DNA of 14,666 nucleotides from CBDVAK01 sp965371945. GTDB taxonomy: Bacteria; Pseudomonadota; Gammaproteobacteria; Competibacterales; JAHEDQ01. The stretch spans positions 1 to 14,666 of the forward strand of contig CBDVAK010000059.1 of NCBI GenBank assembly GCA_965371945.1, read 5' to 3'. Below, piece after piece: positions 1 to 6,609 of this stretch. A program made the translations under genes and the position numbers. The number at the start of each line of letters is the position of its first letter. Positions within the stretch are counted from its first letter, which is position 1. The notes beneath the pieces were generated by a model. That model saw only the letters and a list, made by a program, of their open reading frames with translations. It did no database searches and was not told where the DNA came from.

Positions 1-32
1 AGTGGGCTGGTGGTTATCTGGATAGCGTGTTG

Positions 33-779
33 ATGGAAGACAGGATACTGGTCGTGGTACACCGCCTGCCGGCCAGGTTGGGCAGGCTGGGGTTGTCGTT
101 GCAGAGTCGTGGCTATGGCATCGATACCTGTTGTCCGCTGGAGGGGCAGCGCCTGCCGGACCCGGAATCATATCGTGCGGTGGTGGTGCTTGGTGGTGCA
201 ATGAGTGCCAACGATGACACCGTGTTACCCGGTTTGCGTCGCGAGCTGGACTGGATTCCCGTGGTGTTGCGCAAACAGGTCCCGTTTCTGGGCATCTGTC
301 TCGGTGCGCAACTGTTGTCGCGGGCGCTTGGCGCCAGGGTGGCCCCGAATTCAGAAGGCAGGGCGGAAATCGGCTACTACCCGGTATACGCGACTGCTGC
401 CGGCGGTGACCTGTTCGGGGGCCGTGGACTGCGCGTCTATCATTGGCACATGGATGGCTTCGATCTGCCGCGAGGCAGCCAGTTGCTGGCTAGCGGAGAT
501 GCGTTTCCCAATCAGGCGTTTCGCTACGATGGCAACGTTTATGCGTTGCAATTCCATCCTGAGGTCACGCTCGAGATCATGACCAGTTGGTTGCAGCAGG
601 GGGTACGCCGGCTGGTCCTGCCGGGAGCCCAGTGTGCCCGCAGTCAGTATGCCGGTCATCGTCAACACCACGCCTTGCTCGGACAGTGGCTGAATTGTTT
701 CCTCGATCAGTGGCTTGCGGGGCGCGGACCTGTGATTGGGCGTCAGACTCGGGCACCGATGATCAGTTCACCCTCCTGA
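33..779 (+). CDS. Class-I glutamine amidotransferase (GMP synthase-type GATase domain protein)
   Basis: This is a stand-alone class-I glutamine amidotransferase domain, the fold that hydrolyses glutamine and passes ammonia to a partner. Counting from the in-frame GTG at 27, the nucleophile elbow GICLGAQLL puts the cysteine at residue 91, and LQFHPEV supplies His177 and Glu179, so the triad is complete. WHMDGFDLP near residues 140-148 is also typical of the GMP-synthase-like subgroup. At about 250 residues it is the usual size of free-standing members, and no synthetase domain follows. ATG at 33 and GTG at 27 are both possible starts, and neither has a convincing Shine-Dalgarno sequence. The 3' end overlaps the convergent RNase D gene by 37 bases. 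The ammonia acceptor cannot be told from sequence. Family assignment is secure; the substrate is unknown. A protease-like member of the same fold is a remote alternative. Confidence 0.85.
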   Translation: MEDRILVVVHRLPARLGRLGLSLQSRGYGIDTCCPLEGQRLPDPESYRAVVVLGGAMSANDDTVLPGLRRELDWIPVVLRKQVPFLGICLGAQLLSRALGARVAPNSEGRAEIGYYPVYATAAGGDLFGGRGLRVYHWHMDGFDLPRGSQLLASGDAFPNQAFRYDGNVYALQFHPEVTLEIMTSWLQQGVRRLVLPGAQCARSQYAGHRQHHALLGQWLNCFLDQWLAGRGPVIGRQTRAPMISSPS

Positions 780-1936
780 ACCCGTACGACTTCGGCGCCT
801 TCCAGAAAGCTCAATACCCGGTCGCCAGCCACGTGGGCCCGCCATCCCGTCAACAAGGCGATGTCGCGGTTTCCTGTGGCAAGCTGCTCCACATCGCGGC
901 GCGAGCAAAGCATTCCCGGGTTGATACCGTGTTCGTTTCCACTGAGGCGCACGATCGCCATCAGTACATCGGCTAGCGCATCCTCACCACTGTTCAAGCG
1001 GGTGCGTGGGCTTTGCGTCGGCCACTGTGAATGCGGCAACTGCCGTGCCTCGGTGACCAGTTCCAGCAGTCTGGCGGCGTAACGGCGCGATTGTCCGTCA
1101 CGCAGTCCACGCATGGCTTCCACGTTTCGTAGTTCAGATGGCTGTTGTCTGGCCAGGTCGACCAGCACCTCGTCCGCTACCACCCATCTGCGTGGCAGAT
1201 CACGCGCCATGGCTTCGTGTTCCCGCCAGGCAGCCAGTTGTTTGAGGATCGCGGTTTGCACCCCGCGCAGGTTCTGCCCACCCTTGACCTTCAGCCAGAG
1301 GTTATCGGGATCGACGCGATAGCGCTGCGGGTCGCTGAGCGCAGCCATGTCCGCACTCAGCCAGTCCAGACGGTTGAGTTGTTGCAGGCGTTCGATCTGG
1401 CGGGTATAGATATCGCACAGATAGCGGACATCATCCGCCGCGTAGCTCAGTTGCCTGGGTTGCAGCGGGCGCTTGCACCAGTCGGTGCGGGTCTGTGACT
1501 TGTCCAGCTGTACCCCCAGCATCTCGTTGACCAGATTTGCGTAGCCGACCTGCTCTCCCTGACCGAGCATGGCGGCCGCGATCTGGGTGTCAAACACCCG
1601 TGGCGGAGGGGTGCCACGCAAGCCGGTGAAAATTTCCAGATCCTGAGAACCGCCATGCAGGACCACGGTGACCTGTGGTCTGTACATGAGCTCCAGCAGC
1701 GGGGTCAGATCTGTGACCGACAATACGTCGATACAGGCCACCTGCCCGGGCAGGCCTACCTGGATCAGACACAATCGCGGGAAGTAAGTGCGCTCGCGGA
1801 CGAATTCCGTGTCCAGCGCCAGCCAGTTCTGGTCGCGCGTCGAAGTGCAAAAGCGTGCCAGGGCTTCGGCTGAGTCAATATAGTGTGTGTCGTCGCGCAT
1901 CTCGCTGTCCGCAGCCGTGGTGTCAGCGGCAGGCAT
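743..1936 (-). CDS. rnd: Ribonuclease D
   Basis: RNase D is a 3'-5' exoribonuclease that trims tRNA precursors and other small structured RNAs in the cytoplasm. The DEDDy exonuclease domain comes first: LDTEFV gives Asp42 and Glu44, LHGGSQDLE gives Asp99, and YAADDVRYL gives Tyr165 and Asp169. An HRDC-like helical region follows at about residues 225-305. The total of 397 residues is slightly above the E. coli enzyme. I chose ATG at 1936 because GAGGT lies 7 bases upstream. This start overlaps the end of the upstream amidotransferase gene by 14 bases, as expected of translational coupling. ATG at 1900 aligns better with the E. coli N-terminus but has a weaker ribosome site. The open frame reaches 1978 without a better start. 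The C-terminus overlaps the convergent gene at 743-779. Confidence 0.95.
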   Translation of the reverse strand: MPAADTTAADSEMRDDTHYIDSAEALARFCTSTRDQNWLALDTEFVRERTYFPRLCLIQVGLPGQVACIDVLSVTDLTPLLELMYRPQVTVVLHGGSQDLEIFTGLRGTPPPRVFDTQIAAAMLGQGEQVGYANLVNEMLGVQLDKSQTRTDWCKRPLQPRQLSYAADDVRYLCDIYTRQIERLQQLNRLDWLSADMAALSDPQRYRVDPDNLWLKVKGGQNLRGVQTAILKQLAAWREHEAMARDLPRRWVVADEVLVDLARQQPSELRNVEAMRGLRDGQSRRYAARLLELVTEARQLPHSQWPTQSPRTRLNSGEDALADVLMAIVRLSGNEHGINPGMLCSRRDVEQLATGNRDIALLTGWRAHVAGDRVLSFLEGAEVVRVQEGELIIGARV

Positions 1937-2636
1937 CGACCAGACCTCGCAGTATGGCAGCGTCCGCAGGGTCCACATGGTACTCCGGATGCCACTGAAT
2001 ACCGACGCAGAAACCTGCTTCCGGGTACTCGATGCCCTCGATCACGCCATCAGGGGCTCGTGCATTGACACGAACGTTGTCGGGCACCCACCCGACAGCC
2101 TGGTGGTGCGCACTGTTGACGGTCATCTCCGCGCACGCCGTCAGCTTGCGCAGCAGGGTGCCGGCGATGATTTCAACCGCATGTCCGGGTTGGTCACGGG
2201 GCGTGGTCTGCTCGTGTTCCAGAACCTCGGATACTTCGTCCGGCAGGTGCTGGATCAAAGTGCCTCCCAAAGCCACGGCCAACAGCTGCTCGCCGCCACA
2301 GATACCCAGCAGCGGCAGCTCGAGCGCCAGCGCTCCCTTTAGCAGCGCCATTTCGAAGCGGGTTCTCGAATCCTTGGTCAGAATAGTATCGTGACGGGTG
2401 TCGACGCCGTACAGGGTGGGGTCGACGTCAAAGGCGCCGCCGGTGATCAACAGTCCATCAATCATGCGCAGGTAGGCGTCAACCTGTTGCGGCATATGTG
2501 GCAGGGCGATCGGGATGCCGCCGGCGGCAGCTACCGCCTCGCAGTAGTTGGCGCGCAGCGCATACCATGGGCTGCTGGAATAGCTTCCTGCGGTTTCCAG
2601 ATCCAGGGTCAAGCCGATGAGGGGTCTTTTTTTCAC
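1923..2636 (-). CDS. PuuD-like class-I glutamine amidotransferase / gamma-glutamyl hydrolase (peptidase C26 family)
   Basis: This family includes gamma-glutamyl-GABA hydrolase of putrescine breakdown and related gamma-glutamyl amide hydrolases. The nucleophile motif GICGGEQLL puts the cysteine at residue 113, and QWHPEY supplies His216 and Glu218. The family block NSAHHQAVGW lies at 175-184, and the N-terminal IGLT and LLITGG segments fit too. In PuuD proper the elbow is GICRG; here the arginine is glycine, so the exact substrate should not be transferred. The start is GTG at 2636, giving 237 residues. No Shine-Dalgarno sequence is visible before it, and there is no in-frame ATG nearby. The gene overlaps rnd by 14 bases and probably shares its mRNA. 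No putrescine genes (puuA, puuB, puuC) are in the window. Confidence 0.85.
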   Translation of the reverse strand: MKKRPLIGLTLDLETAGSYSSSPWYALRANYCEAVAAAGGIPIALPHMPQQVDAYLRMIDGLLITGGAFDVDPTLYGVDTRHDTILTKDSRTRFEMALLKGALALELPLLGICGGEQLLAVALGGTLIQHLPDEVSEVLEHEQTTPRDQPGHAVEIIAGTLLRKLTACAEMTVNSAHHQAVGWVPDNVRVNARAPDGVIEGIEYPEAGFCVGIQWHPEYHVDPADAAILRGLVDACR

Positions 2637-2670
2637 GATTCGCAGTTGTGTAGGGTGAATGCTCTAAAAC

Positions 2671-2703
2671 GATTCCCTAATATAGCACCTGTGCTCAGGG
2701 ATC
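2671..2703 (-). promoter_or_regulatory. Extended -10 promoter and overlapping dyad upstream of the amidotransferase-rnd pair
   Basis: On the minus strand, TGCTATATT (2687-2679) is an extended -10 element, with no good -35 box. A start near 2672 would leave a leader of about 36 bases before the GTG at 2636. The element sits inside an inverted repeat, AGCAC-CT-GTGCT (2684-2695), with weaker outer arms GATTCCCT (2671-2678) and AGGGATC (2697-2703). A dyad overlapping the -10 could be an operator. The promoter is a pattern match only. Confidence 0.4.
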
Positions 2704-2748
2704 ATCCTCCTCCGAGACCTGATGCACTATCCTCCTTTGGTGGTTGTT

Positions 2749-2780
2749 GGCCGGGGCCGCAATGTCCCGGCCTCTTTTTT
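2749..2780 (+). terminator. Rho-independent terminator on the plus strand, with no plus-strand gene before it
   Basis: A perfect 7-bp stem, GGCCGGG (2749-2755) and CCCGGCC (2766-2772), with a 10-base loop is followed at once by TCTTTTTT (2773-2780). Read on the minus strand the hairpin has no T tract after it, so it is directional. The genes on both sides are on the minus strand, so it would end a plus-strand transcript of unknown origin. Confidence 0.6.
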
Positions 2781-2788
2781 GCCGCCAT

Positions 2789-3382
2789 TCATCCCAATTG
2801 CTGAACCATCTCAGCCAGTGAATGAGCCGAAGCGTCTCCCGGTGACAACCTGATACCGAGTTGCCGGGCAATCTGGCTGGTAGAAAACAGTCCGCGGATG
2901 GTCTGATTCGAATCGTCGCCTGTCACCTCGACTACCAGCAGGTGCTGACGTCCAAGTCGCTTGTGCATGCCGATGATGTGGCCGACACGGGCGTTGCGTA
3001 TGCTGATCAGGTTGAGACTGGTGATGTCGCTCTGCGGGGTCATCACCTGATCGACCTTGATATCGGCCCGCCGGGAGTCGTTTGACCGGGCCACCTCGAT
3101 GGGTTTCTCGCCCTGAATATCGTTGCTGGTCACCAGTCCGATGACGGTGTCCACGTCATCTACCACCAGCAGCAACCGGACGCCGCGGCCCTTCATGGTT
3201 TCCAGCGCGGTGTCGATCGACCAGCCGGGCGGGCAGGTCACCGGCGTTACCAGCTTGAAATCGGTCATGAAATCCAGTGCCGGAAGATCCAGCCGCTGTT
3301 CCAGGGAACTGGGCGGCGGAGTATGAAAAGACGCCCCCGGCTGCAAGGGAATGTTGGAAAGCGCCGCGTAGTCTCTGTCCAT
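2789..3382 (-). CDS. CBS-domain pair protein
   Basis: This is a 197-residue cytoplasmic protein made almost wholly of two CBS modules, which as a pair bind adenine nucleotides such as AMP, ATP or S-adenosylmethionine and regulate partner proteins. CBS1 covers about residues 38-100, with RLLLVVDDVDTVIGLVTSNDI as the characteristic strand-helix segment. CBS2 covers about 110-175, opening at VDQVMTP and containing the segment HLLVVEV, with RGLFSTSQIARQLG at its end. The N-terminal 35 residues are proline-rich and probably flexible. The ATG at 3382 has GGAG 7 bases upstream. No catalytic, membrane or DNA-binding domain is attached, so its partner must be another protein. The domain call is secure; the role is unknown. 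Confidence 0.85.
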   Translation of the reverse strand: MDRDYAALSNIPLQPGASFHTPPPSSLEQRLDLPALDFMTDFKLVTPVTCPPGWSIDTALETMKGRGVRLLLVVDDVDTVIGLVTSNDIQGEKPIEVARSNDSRRADIKVDQVMTPQSDITSLNLISIRNARVGHIIGMHKRLGRQHLLVVEVTGDDSNQTIRGLFSTSQIARQLGIRLSPGDASAHSLAEMVQQLG

Positions 3383-3462
3383 GGCAGATCTCCGGTAGGG
3401 TGGTTCGTTGTGCGAGTGCGTACCTGTCTACGCTCCTGGCTTTCGGCGAGTTGCGCCCGCCG

Positions 3463-3503
3463 GTTATACCCACGGAATTATACTCACCCGCGGTTATATA
3501 CCG
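3463..3503 (-). promoter_or_regulatory. Candidate promoter for the CBS gene with three phased TATAA segments
   Basis: On the minus strand, a perfect TATAAT (3482-3477) lies about 95 bases before the CBS start codon. Related TATAA segments lie on either side, one overlapping the hydrolase stop codon and one near 3468, roughly 14-16 bases apart, each followed by a short CG-rich stretch. No matching -35 hexamer is clear. It could be a promoter cluster or a degenerate direct repeat. Confidence 0.35.
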
Positions 3504-4342
3504 GGGTCGTTAAGCAGGCCAACCAGCCAGCGGCCGTCATCAGCGCTCAGCAGGTGACTGCCGGGCACCTCATAGCGTAGCGCCCGGCCCTTGAGGGCGG
3601 CAACGTTTCTCATATCCTGGCTGCTGGAAGGGATCAGCAGGTCACCCTGCAAGGAGGCGGGATTCAGGGTTCGTACCACCGAAATGTACACGGCGGCGGG
3701 GTGGCGGCGGTGATTGAGCCAGTAGAGCAGACTCCCTTGCTGTTCCGGGAGCAGTTCACGGTACAGTGCCTGCGATCGGCTCAGTGTGCCGATGCCGAGC
3801 ATCGGTGCGAGCGTTACCAGTGGTGTGCGGGCGGCGAGGATGCCGAGTTGGGCGCTCGGAGTGCCGAGATGGGGCGAGGCGAAGGTGATCAGGCTGCCGA
3901 TTCGGACCTGCGGCTGTTGCACCATGGTCAGCCGCGCAACCACGCCACCGGCGGAGTGGCCGGCCACCGTCAGATATTCATCCGGGTGGCGCTGTTGCAG
4001 CCAGTAGATCAAGTCGGCCAGCAGACCCGCCTGTACCTGTAGTGGCGCTTCGCTGGGCAGTTCCGCAGTATACAGCTTGCGGCCATGGCCGGTTTTGTCC
4101 ACTCCGCGGTGGCGTACGGACTCGTCGACCACGGTCAGCGTGCCGGCGTCCGACCAGCCGGCCCGGATCAGTTGCGTGCTGACACCGCTGTTGTACCAAT
4201 CGTCGGGGTTGCCGAGATAGCCGTGAACCAGCAGCAGCAACTCGGCTCTTGCTGGTGTCGGCGCCAGCAACACCAATGCGCTACACAGAGCAAAGGCCAA
4301 CAGTGGAGAGAAAGCGATTGTTGGTCGCGAATTCCTTTTCAT
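3494..4342 (-). CDS. Exported alpha/beta-hydrolase (lipase-like)
   Basis: This is a 282-residue alpha/beta-hydrolase with an N-terminal signal peptide: basic start MKRNSR, hydrophobic core at about 11-27, and an APTPARA cleavage context ending near residue 33, so it should act in the periplasm or outside. The oxyanion turn LLLVHGYLG is at 37-44. The nucleophile elbow GHSAGG gives Ser130. GDLLIP gives a likely Asp234, and PGSHLL gives a likely His263, completing the triad. These features match the triacylglycerol-lipase/esterase side of the superfamily, but the substrate (lipid, ester or amide) cannot be set. The ATG at 4342 has GGGAGG 6 bases upstream, a strong site. It lies 92 bases after the small membrane protein gene and 111 bases before the CBS gene, all on one strand. 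No lipase-specific foldase is present. Confidence 0.85.
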   Translation of the reverse strand: MKRNSRPTIAFSPLLAFALCSALVLLAPTPARAELLLLVHGYLGNPDDWYNSGVSTQLIRAGWSDAGTLTVVDESVRHRGVDKTGHGRKLYTAELPSEAPLQVQAGLLADLIYWLQQRHPDEYLTVAGHSAGGVVARLTMVQQPQVRIGSLITFASPHLGTPSAQLGILAARTPLVTLAPMLGIGTLSRSQALYRELLPEQQGSLLYWLNHRRHPAAVYISVVRTLNPASLQGDLLIPSSSQDMRNVAALKGRALRYEVPGSHLLSADDGRWLVGLLNDPGI

Positions 4343-4434
4343 TCCGGTCCTCCCTTACAGGCTTGCCGGTTTTCTGGCTGAGTCTCAAAATCGAGATGCG
4401 GCATCAGGATACGACGCATCCGCGAGCGACGCCA

Positions 4435-4626
4435 CTATACCAGTTTGATCAGCACGATCACGAACACGACCACCACAACCAACGGCAGCAGTACCGCCGG
4501 CCAGTCTTTCTTGGCCTCCCGACTTTGCTTGAGTGCCGTGCGTATTCCAGGCCGAAACAGGAACACCACCGCGATTGCGATGGCTCCCAGCGCGACCATT
4601 TCCCAGGTACTCAGTTGGCTGTTCAT
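4435..4626 (-). CDS. Small two-helix membrane protein, function unknown
   Basis: I do not recognise this 63-residue protein. It has one hydrophobic helix at about 8-25, a basic hinge (about 26-41, with RTALKQSREAKK) and a second very hydrophobic helix at about 44-63 rich in valine and isoleucine. A positive loop between two helices predicts a hairpin in the inner membrane with the loop in the cytoplasm. The ATG at 4626 has GAGGA 5 bases upstream, and the frame is free of rare patterns, so I take it as real. A palindromic element (4646-4802) sits 19 bases upstream of the start. Without it the gene would begin 15 bases after the CoA-transferase stop codon, suggesting a former operon. Confidence 0.75.
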   Translation of the reverse strand: MNSQLSTWEMVALGAIAIAVVFLFRPGIRTALKQSREAKKDWPAVLLPLVVVVVFVIVLIKLV

Positions 4627-4645
4627 ACTGTTCCTCTAGATCTAA

Positions 4646-4802
4646 GGCGATTTCTCTCAACAAAGTTACCAGCTTGCTTGTCCTTCCGCCCGCCTGCTGC
4701 GTTGCGGAAAGGGTTACATAGCGCAACTATGCGCCCCTTTCCGCGCCTTGCAGGCAGACGAAAATTCTGCGCAATCTGGTAACTTTGTTTCGGCCAATCG
4801 CC
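4646..4802. mobile_element. MITE-like palindromic element, copy 1
   Basis: This 157-bp non-coding element has imperfect 27-bp terminal inverted repeats. Both ends open with GGCGATT and, after six variable bases, continue AACAAAGTTACCAG, so 21 or 22 of 27 positions match. TAA stands directly before (4643-4645) and after (4803-4805), consistent with a 3-bp target duplication. The centre is a strong hairpin: GCGGAAAGGG (4704-4713) pairs with CCCTTTCCGC (4735-4744), and CATAG (4717-4721) with CTATG (4727-4731). No transposase or ORF is inside. It lies between the CoA-transferase stop and the small membrane protein gene. Its centre differs clearly from copies 2 and 3, so it is an older or separate subtype. 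Confidence 0.8.
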
Positions 4803-6016
4803 TAAATCACACCCCGGCGACGCAGCGCCGCCAGCCGTTCCTCACCGATCCCCAGCAGTTCCCGAAACACCTCGTCGTTGTGACTGCCCAGTTCCGGCCC
4901 CGGCCAGCGGGTCGCGCCCGGGTTGTCGGACAAACGCGGCATAAGCGCCGGAATCTTGAGCGGTTTGCCGTTGATTTCAACCTGTTCAAACAGGCCTCGG
5001 GCCTGGAAGTGCGGATCCTCGAACATGTCCGCCACGCTGTAGATGGGCCCCGAAGGAACCCCGGCTTCATCGAGCACCTTCAACACCTCCGGGGAATCCA
5101 GCATCCCGGTCCATGCTGATATGGCCTGGTCGATTTCCTGCTCGCGTTTCACACGACCGGGATTGTGGGCCAGGCCAGGGTCGTTGGCCAGATCGGGCCG
5201 GCCGGTGGCGGTCATCAGGCGCCGGAATATGGAATCTCCGTTGCCACCGATGATGACGTATTTGCCGTCGCGGCAATGGTAGCTGTTGGTGGGTACGATG
5301 CCGGTGACCGTGGATCCGGAGGGCCCCCGGATGCTGCCGGCGCCGTCATACTCCGGAACCACGGCCTCCAGCATGTTGAATATGGCCTCGTACAGCGCGG
5401 TATCGATGACCTGGCCAGCCTGCTGCGGGCTACGCTGGCGTTCCAGCAACGCCAGCACGATTCCCAGCGCGGTGTACAAACCCGCGAGCGTGTCGCCGAG
5501 GCTCAGATTGGGCCGTACCGGCGCTTCACCGGGGAACCCGTTTACATAGCGCAACCCACCGATGCCCTCGCAGACTGACGCATAGCCCGGTTTTCCCGAG
5601 TAGGGTCCGGTTTGCCCGTATCCAGAGATCCTGGCATACACCAGCCCCGGGTTGTCGGCTCTGAGCAGTTCCGGCCCCAGACCCCATTTCTCCATGGTGC
5701 CCGGCCGGAAGTTCTCGATCAACACATCGCTGCGGTGCGCCAGGCTGGCGGCGATTTCGCGGCCGTCCCCGGTGCGCAGATCCAGCGTGATACATTTTTT
5801 GTTGCGACCGATGCTGCGCCACCAGAACGAGGTACCGTCATCGAGCAGTCGCCAATGGCGGATTGGGTCGCCTTCGCCGGGGGGCTCGATCTTGATCACC
5901 TCGGCGCCGAAGTAGCCGAGGATGGTACCGGCGAACGGGCCAGCCAGTAGCTGACCCACTTCCAGCACACGCGTGCCCCGCAGTGGTCCCTGTGCGGTTG
6001 AGCGATCGGAGGTCAT
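4802..6016 (-). CDS. Class III CoA-transferase (CaiB/BaiF family)
   Basis: Family III CoA-transferases move CoA between carboxylic acids in the cytoplasm through an aspartyl-CoA thioester. The family blocks are in order: RVLEVGQLLAGPFAG (16-30), AEVIKIEPPGEGDP (38-51), LIENFRPGTMEKWGLG (99-114) and SGYGQTGPY (131-139). LSLGDTLAG carries the likely catalytic Asp175. At 404 residues it is full length. I chose ATG at 6016 because conserved sequence begins just after it. The frame stays open to 6103, but the extra 29 residues do not resemble the family, and no strong Shine-Dalgarno sequence is seen for either start. The TAG stop (4804-4802) uses the first base of palindromic element copy 1 plus part of the flanking TAA. 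Substrates cannot be assigned: no acyl-CoA dehydrogenase, hydratase or lyase neighbours are in view. Confidence 0.9.
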   Translation of the reverse strand: MTSDRSTAQGPLRGTRVLEVGQLLAGPFAGTILGYFGAEVIKIEPPGEGDPIRHWRLLDDGTSFWWRSIGRNKKCITLDLRTGDGREIAASLAHRSDVLIENFRPGTMEKWGLGPELLRADNPGLVYARISGYGQTGPYSGKPGYASVCEGIGGLRYVNGFPGEAPVRPNLSLGDTLAGLYTALGIVLALLERQRSPQQAGQVIDTALYEAIFNMLEAVVPEYDGAGSIRGPSGSTVTGIVPTNSYHCRDGKYVIIGGNGDSIFRRLMTATGRPDLANDPGLAHNPGRVKREQEIDQAISAWTGMLDSPEVLKVLDEAGVPSGPIYSVADMFEDPHFQARGLFEQVEINGKPLKIPALMPRLSDNPGATRWPGPELGSHNDEVFRELLGIGEERLAALRRRGVI

Positions 6017-6344
6017 CGATGTTGGTATCCGTGGGTTTGTCAGGTATTTGGACCCCGGGGTGGTGTTGCGGTCGTAGTGCTGGTGATGGCTGCACGCACG
6101 CAACCCGGGAAAGCGGGATTGTAGCGAATTCGTCGGCTGATGGGGTGACGCCGCCGCAACGGCTTGCGTCTGCTTCGGCCGGCTAACCTGTCTTCGTCAC
6201 TGCTCCTTGGGAAAAGTTGTGCAATCTCAAAAGATTCTGTCTCTATTCTAAGGAATATGATCTACACTTTCCTGGAACCACCTGGAAAATAGACTTTGAT
6301 ATACCCATGGCATGCCGTGGGTATCGTTGTGGGGGGTTAGTCGG
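6017..6344. other. 328-base intergenic region with an AT-rich island and inverted repeats
   Basis: This gap lies between the divergent CoA-transferase and the small plus-strand ORF. The left part is GC-rich; a TACAAT -10-like hexamer on the minus strand (6123-6118) may serve the CoA-transferase, but no -35 is evident. About 6211-6310 is some 63% A+T, against about 40% around it. Within the island lie TTCCTGGAA (6269-6277, a perfect odd palindrome) and two CCTGGAA words spaced 10 bases apart (6271 and 6281). No RNA gene is recognised. Confidence 0.5.
6301..6324. repeat. 24-bp near-perfect palindrome upstream of the small ORF
   Basis: ATACCCA (6301-6307) pairs with TGGGTAT (6318-6324), and the centre GGCATGCC (6309-6316) is itself a perfect palindrome. 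Only positions 6308 and 6317 mismatch, and in RNA they would form a G-U pair. It ends 20 bases before the ATG at 6345, so it is placed either as a protein-binding dyad or as a leader hairpin. Confidence 0.7.
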
Positions 6345-6512
6345 ATGGATATGCAGAACGACAAACGACAGCCGCGCCGGCTACTGGCCGCGGCCCGGCC
6401 TCAGCCGGATCGGCAGGACGACTGGAAGCGAGAAGGTTGGGAGTCTTTACTGGCAATGGATGATGAGAGTGATTACCCCGTCGATCACATGGTGGTGATG
6501 AGCGAAAATTGA
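6345..6512 (+). CDS. Small protein of unknown function
   Basis: This ORF encodes 55 residues beginning MDMQNDKRQPRRLLAAARP. I do not recognise it. The N-terminal third is basic and arginine-rich, while the C-terminal part is acidic (MDDESDYPVDH). There is no hydrophobic segment, so it should be soluble. G/C at third codon positions is raised, roughly two thirds, as in neighbouring genes, which supports coding. A G-run (6331-6336) lies about 8 bases before the ATG as a weak ribosome site. The frame extends upstream to 6312, but that would run into the palindrome. The AT-rich island and palindrome upstream suggest its own regulated promoter. It may be a small regulator or stress protein, but nothing proves that. 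Confidence 0.5.
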   Translation: MDMQNDKRQPRRLLAAARPQPDRQDDWKREGWESLLAMDDESDYPVDHMVVMSEN

Positions 6513-6551
6513 CGCCTCCAGCGTGCTGTGCCCGGATCTGCCGGATGTGAT

Positions 6552-6579
6552 TTGCGTGCCCGGTTCCGCTGCGTAGAAT
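6552..6579 (+). promoter_or_regulatory. Sigma-70-type promoter for the glutaredoxin-like gene
   Basis: TTGCGT (6552-6557) and TAGAAT (6574-6579) are spaced by 16 bases. The -10 matches the consensus at five of six positions. A transcript starting near 6586 would have a leader of about 24 bases to the TTG start at 6610, including the G-run that serves as ribosome site. Confidence 0.5.
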
Positions 6580-6609
6580 AGCGGGCGGACTTTACCGGGG
6601 GGTGTTGCT

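Noticed and set aside
4385..4726. 113-residue minus-strand ORF covering the small membrane protein in another frame
   Set aside because: It reads through part of the palindromic element and lacks a ribosome site. The 63-residue frame has a good site and a clear two-helix pattern.
4646..4802. Repeat elements as CRISPR units or att sites
   Set aside because: There are only dispersed single copies with inverted ends and no regular spacers, cas genes, integrase or phage genes.
6104..6300. Riboswitch in the CoA-transferase leader or the upstream intergenic gap
   Set aside because: I could not match any conserved riboswitch core, and only short isolated inverted repeats are present.
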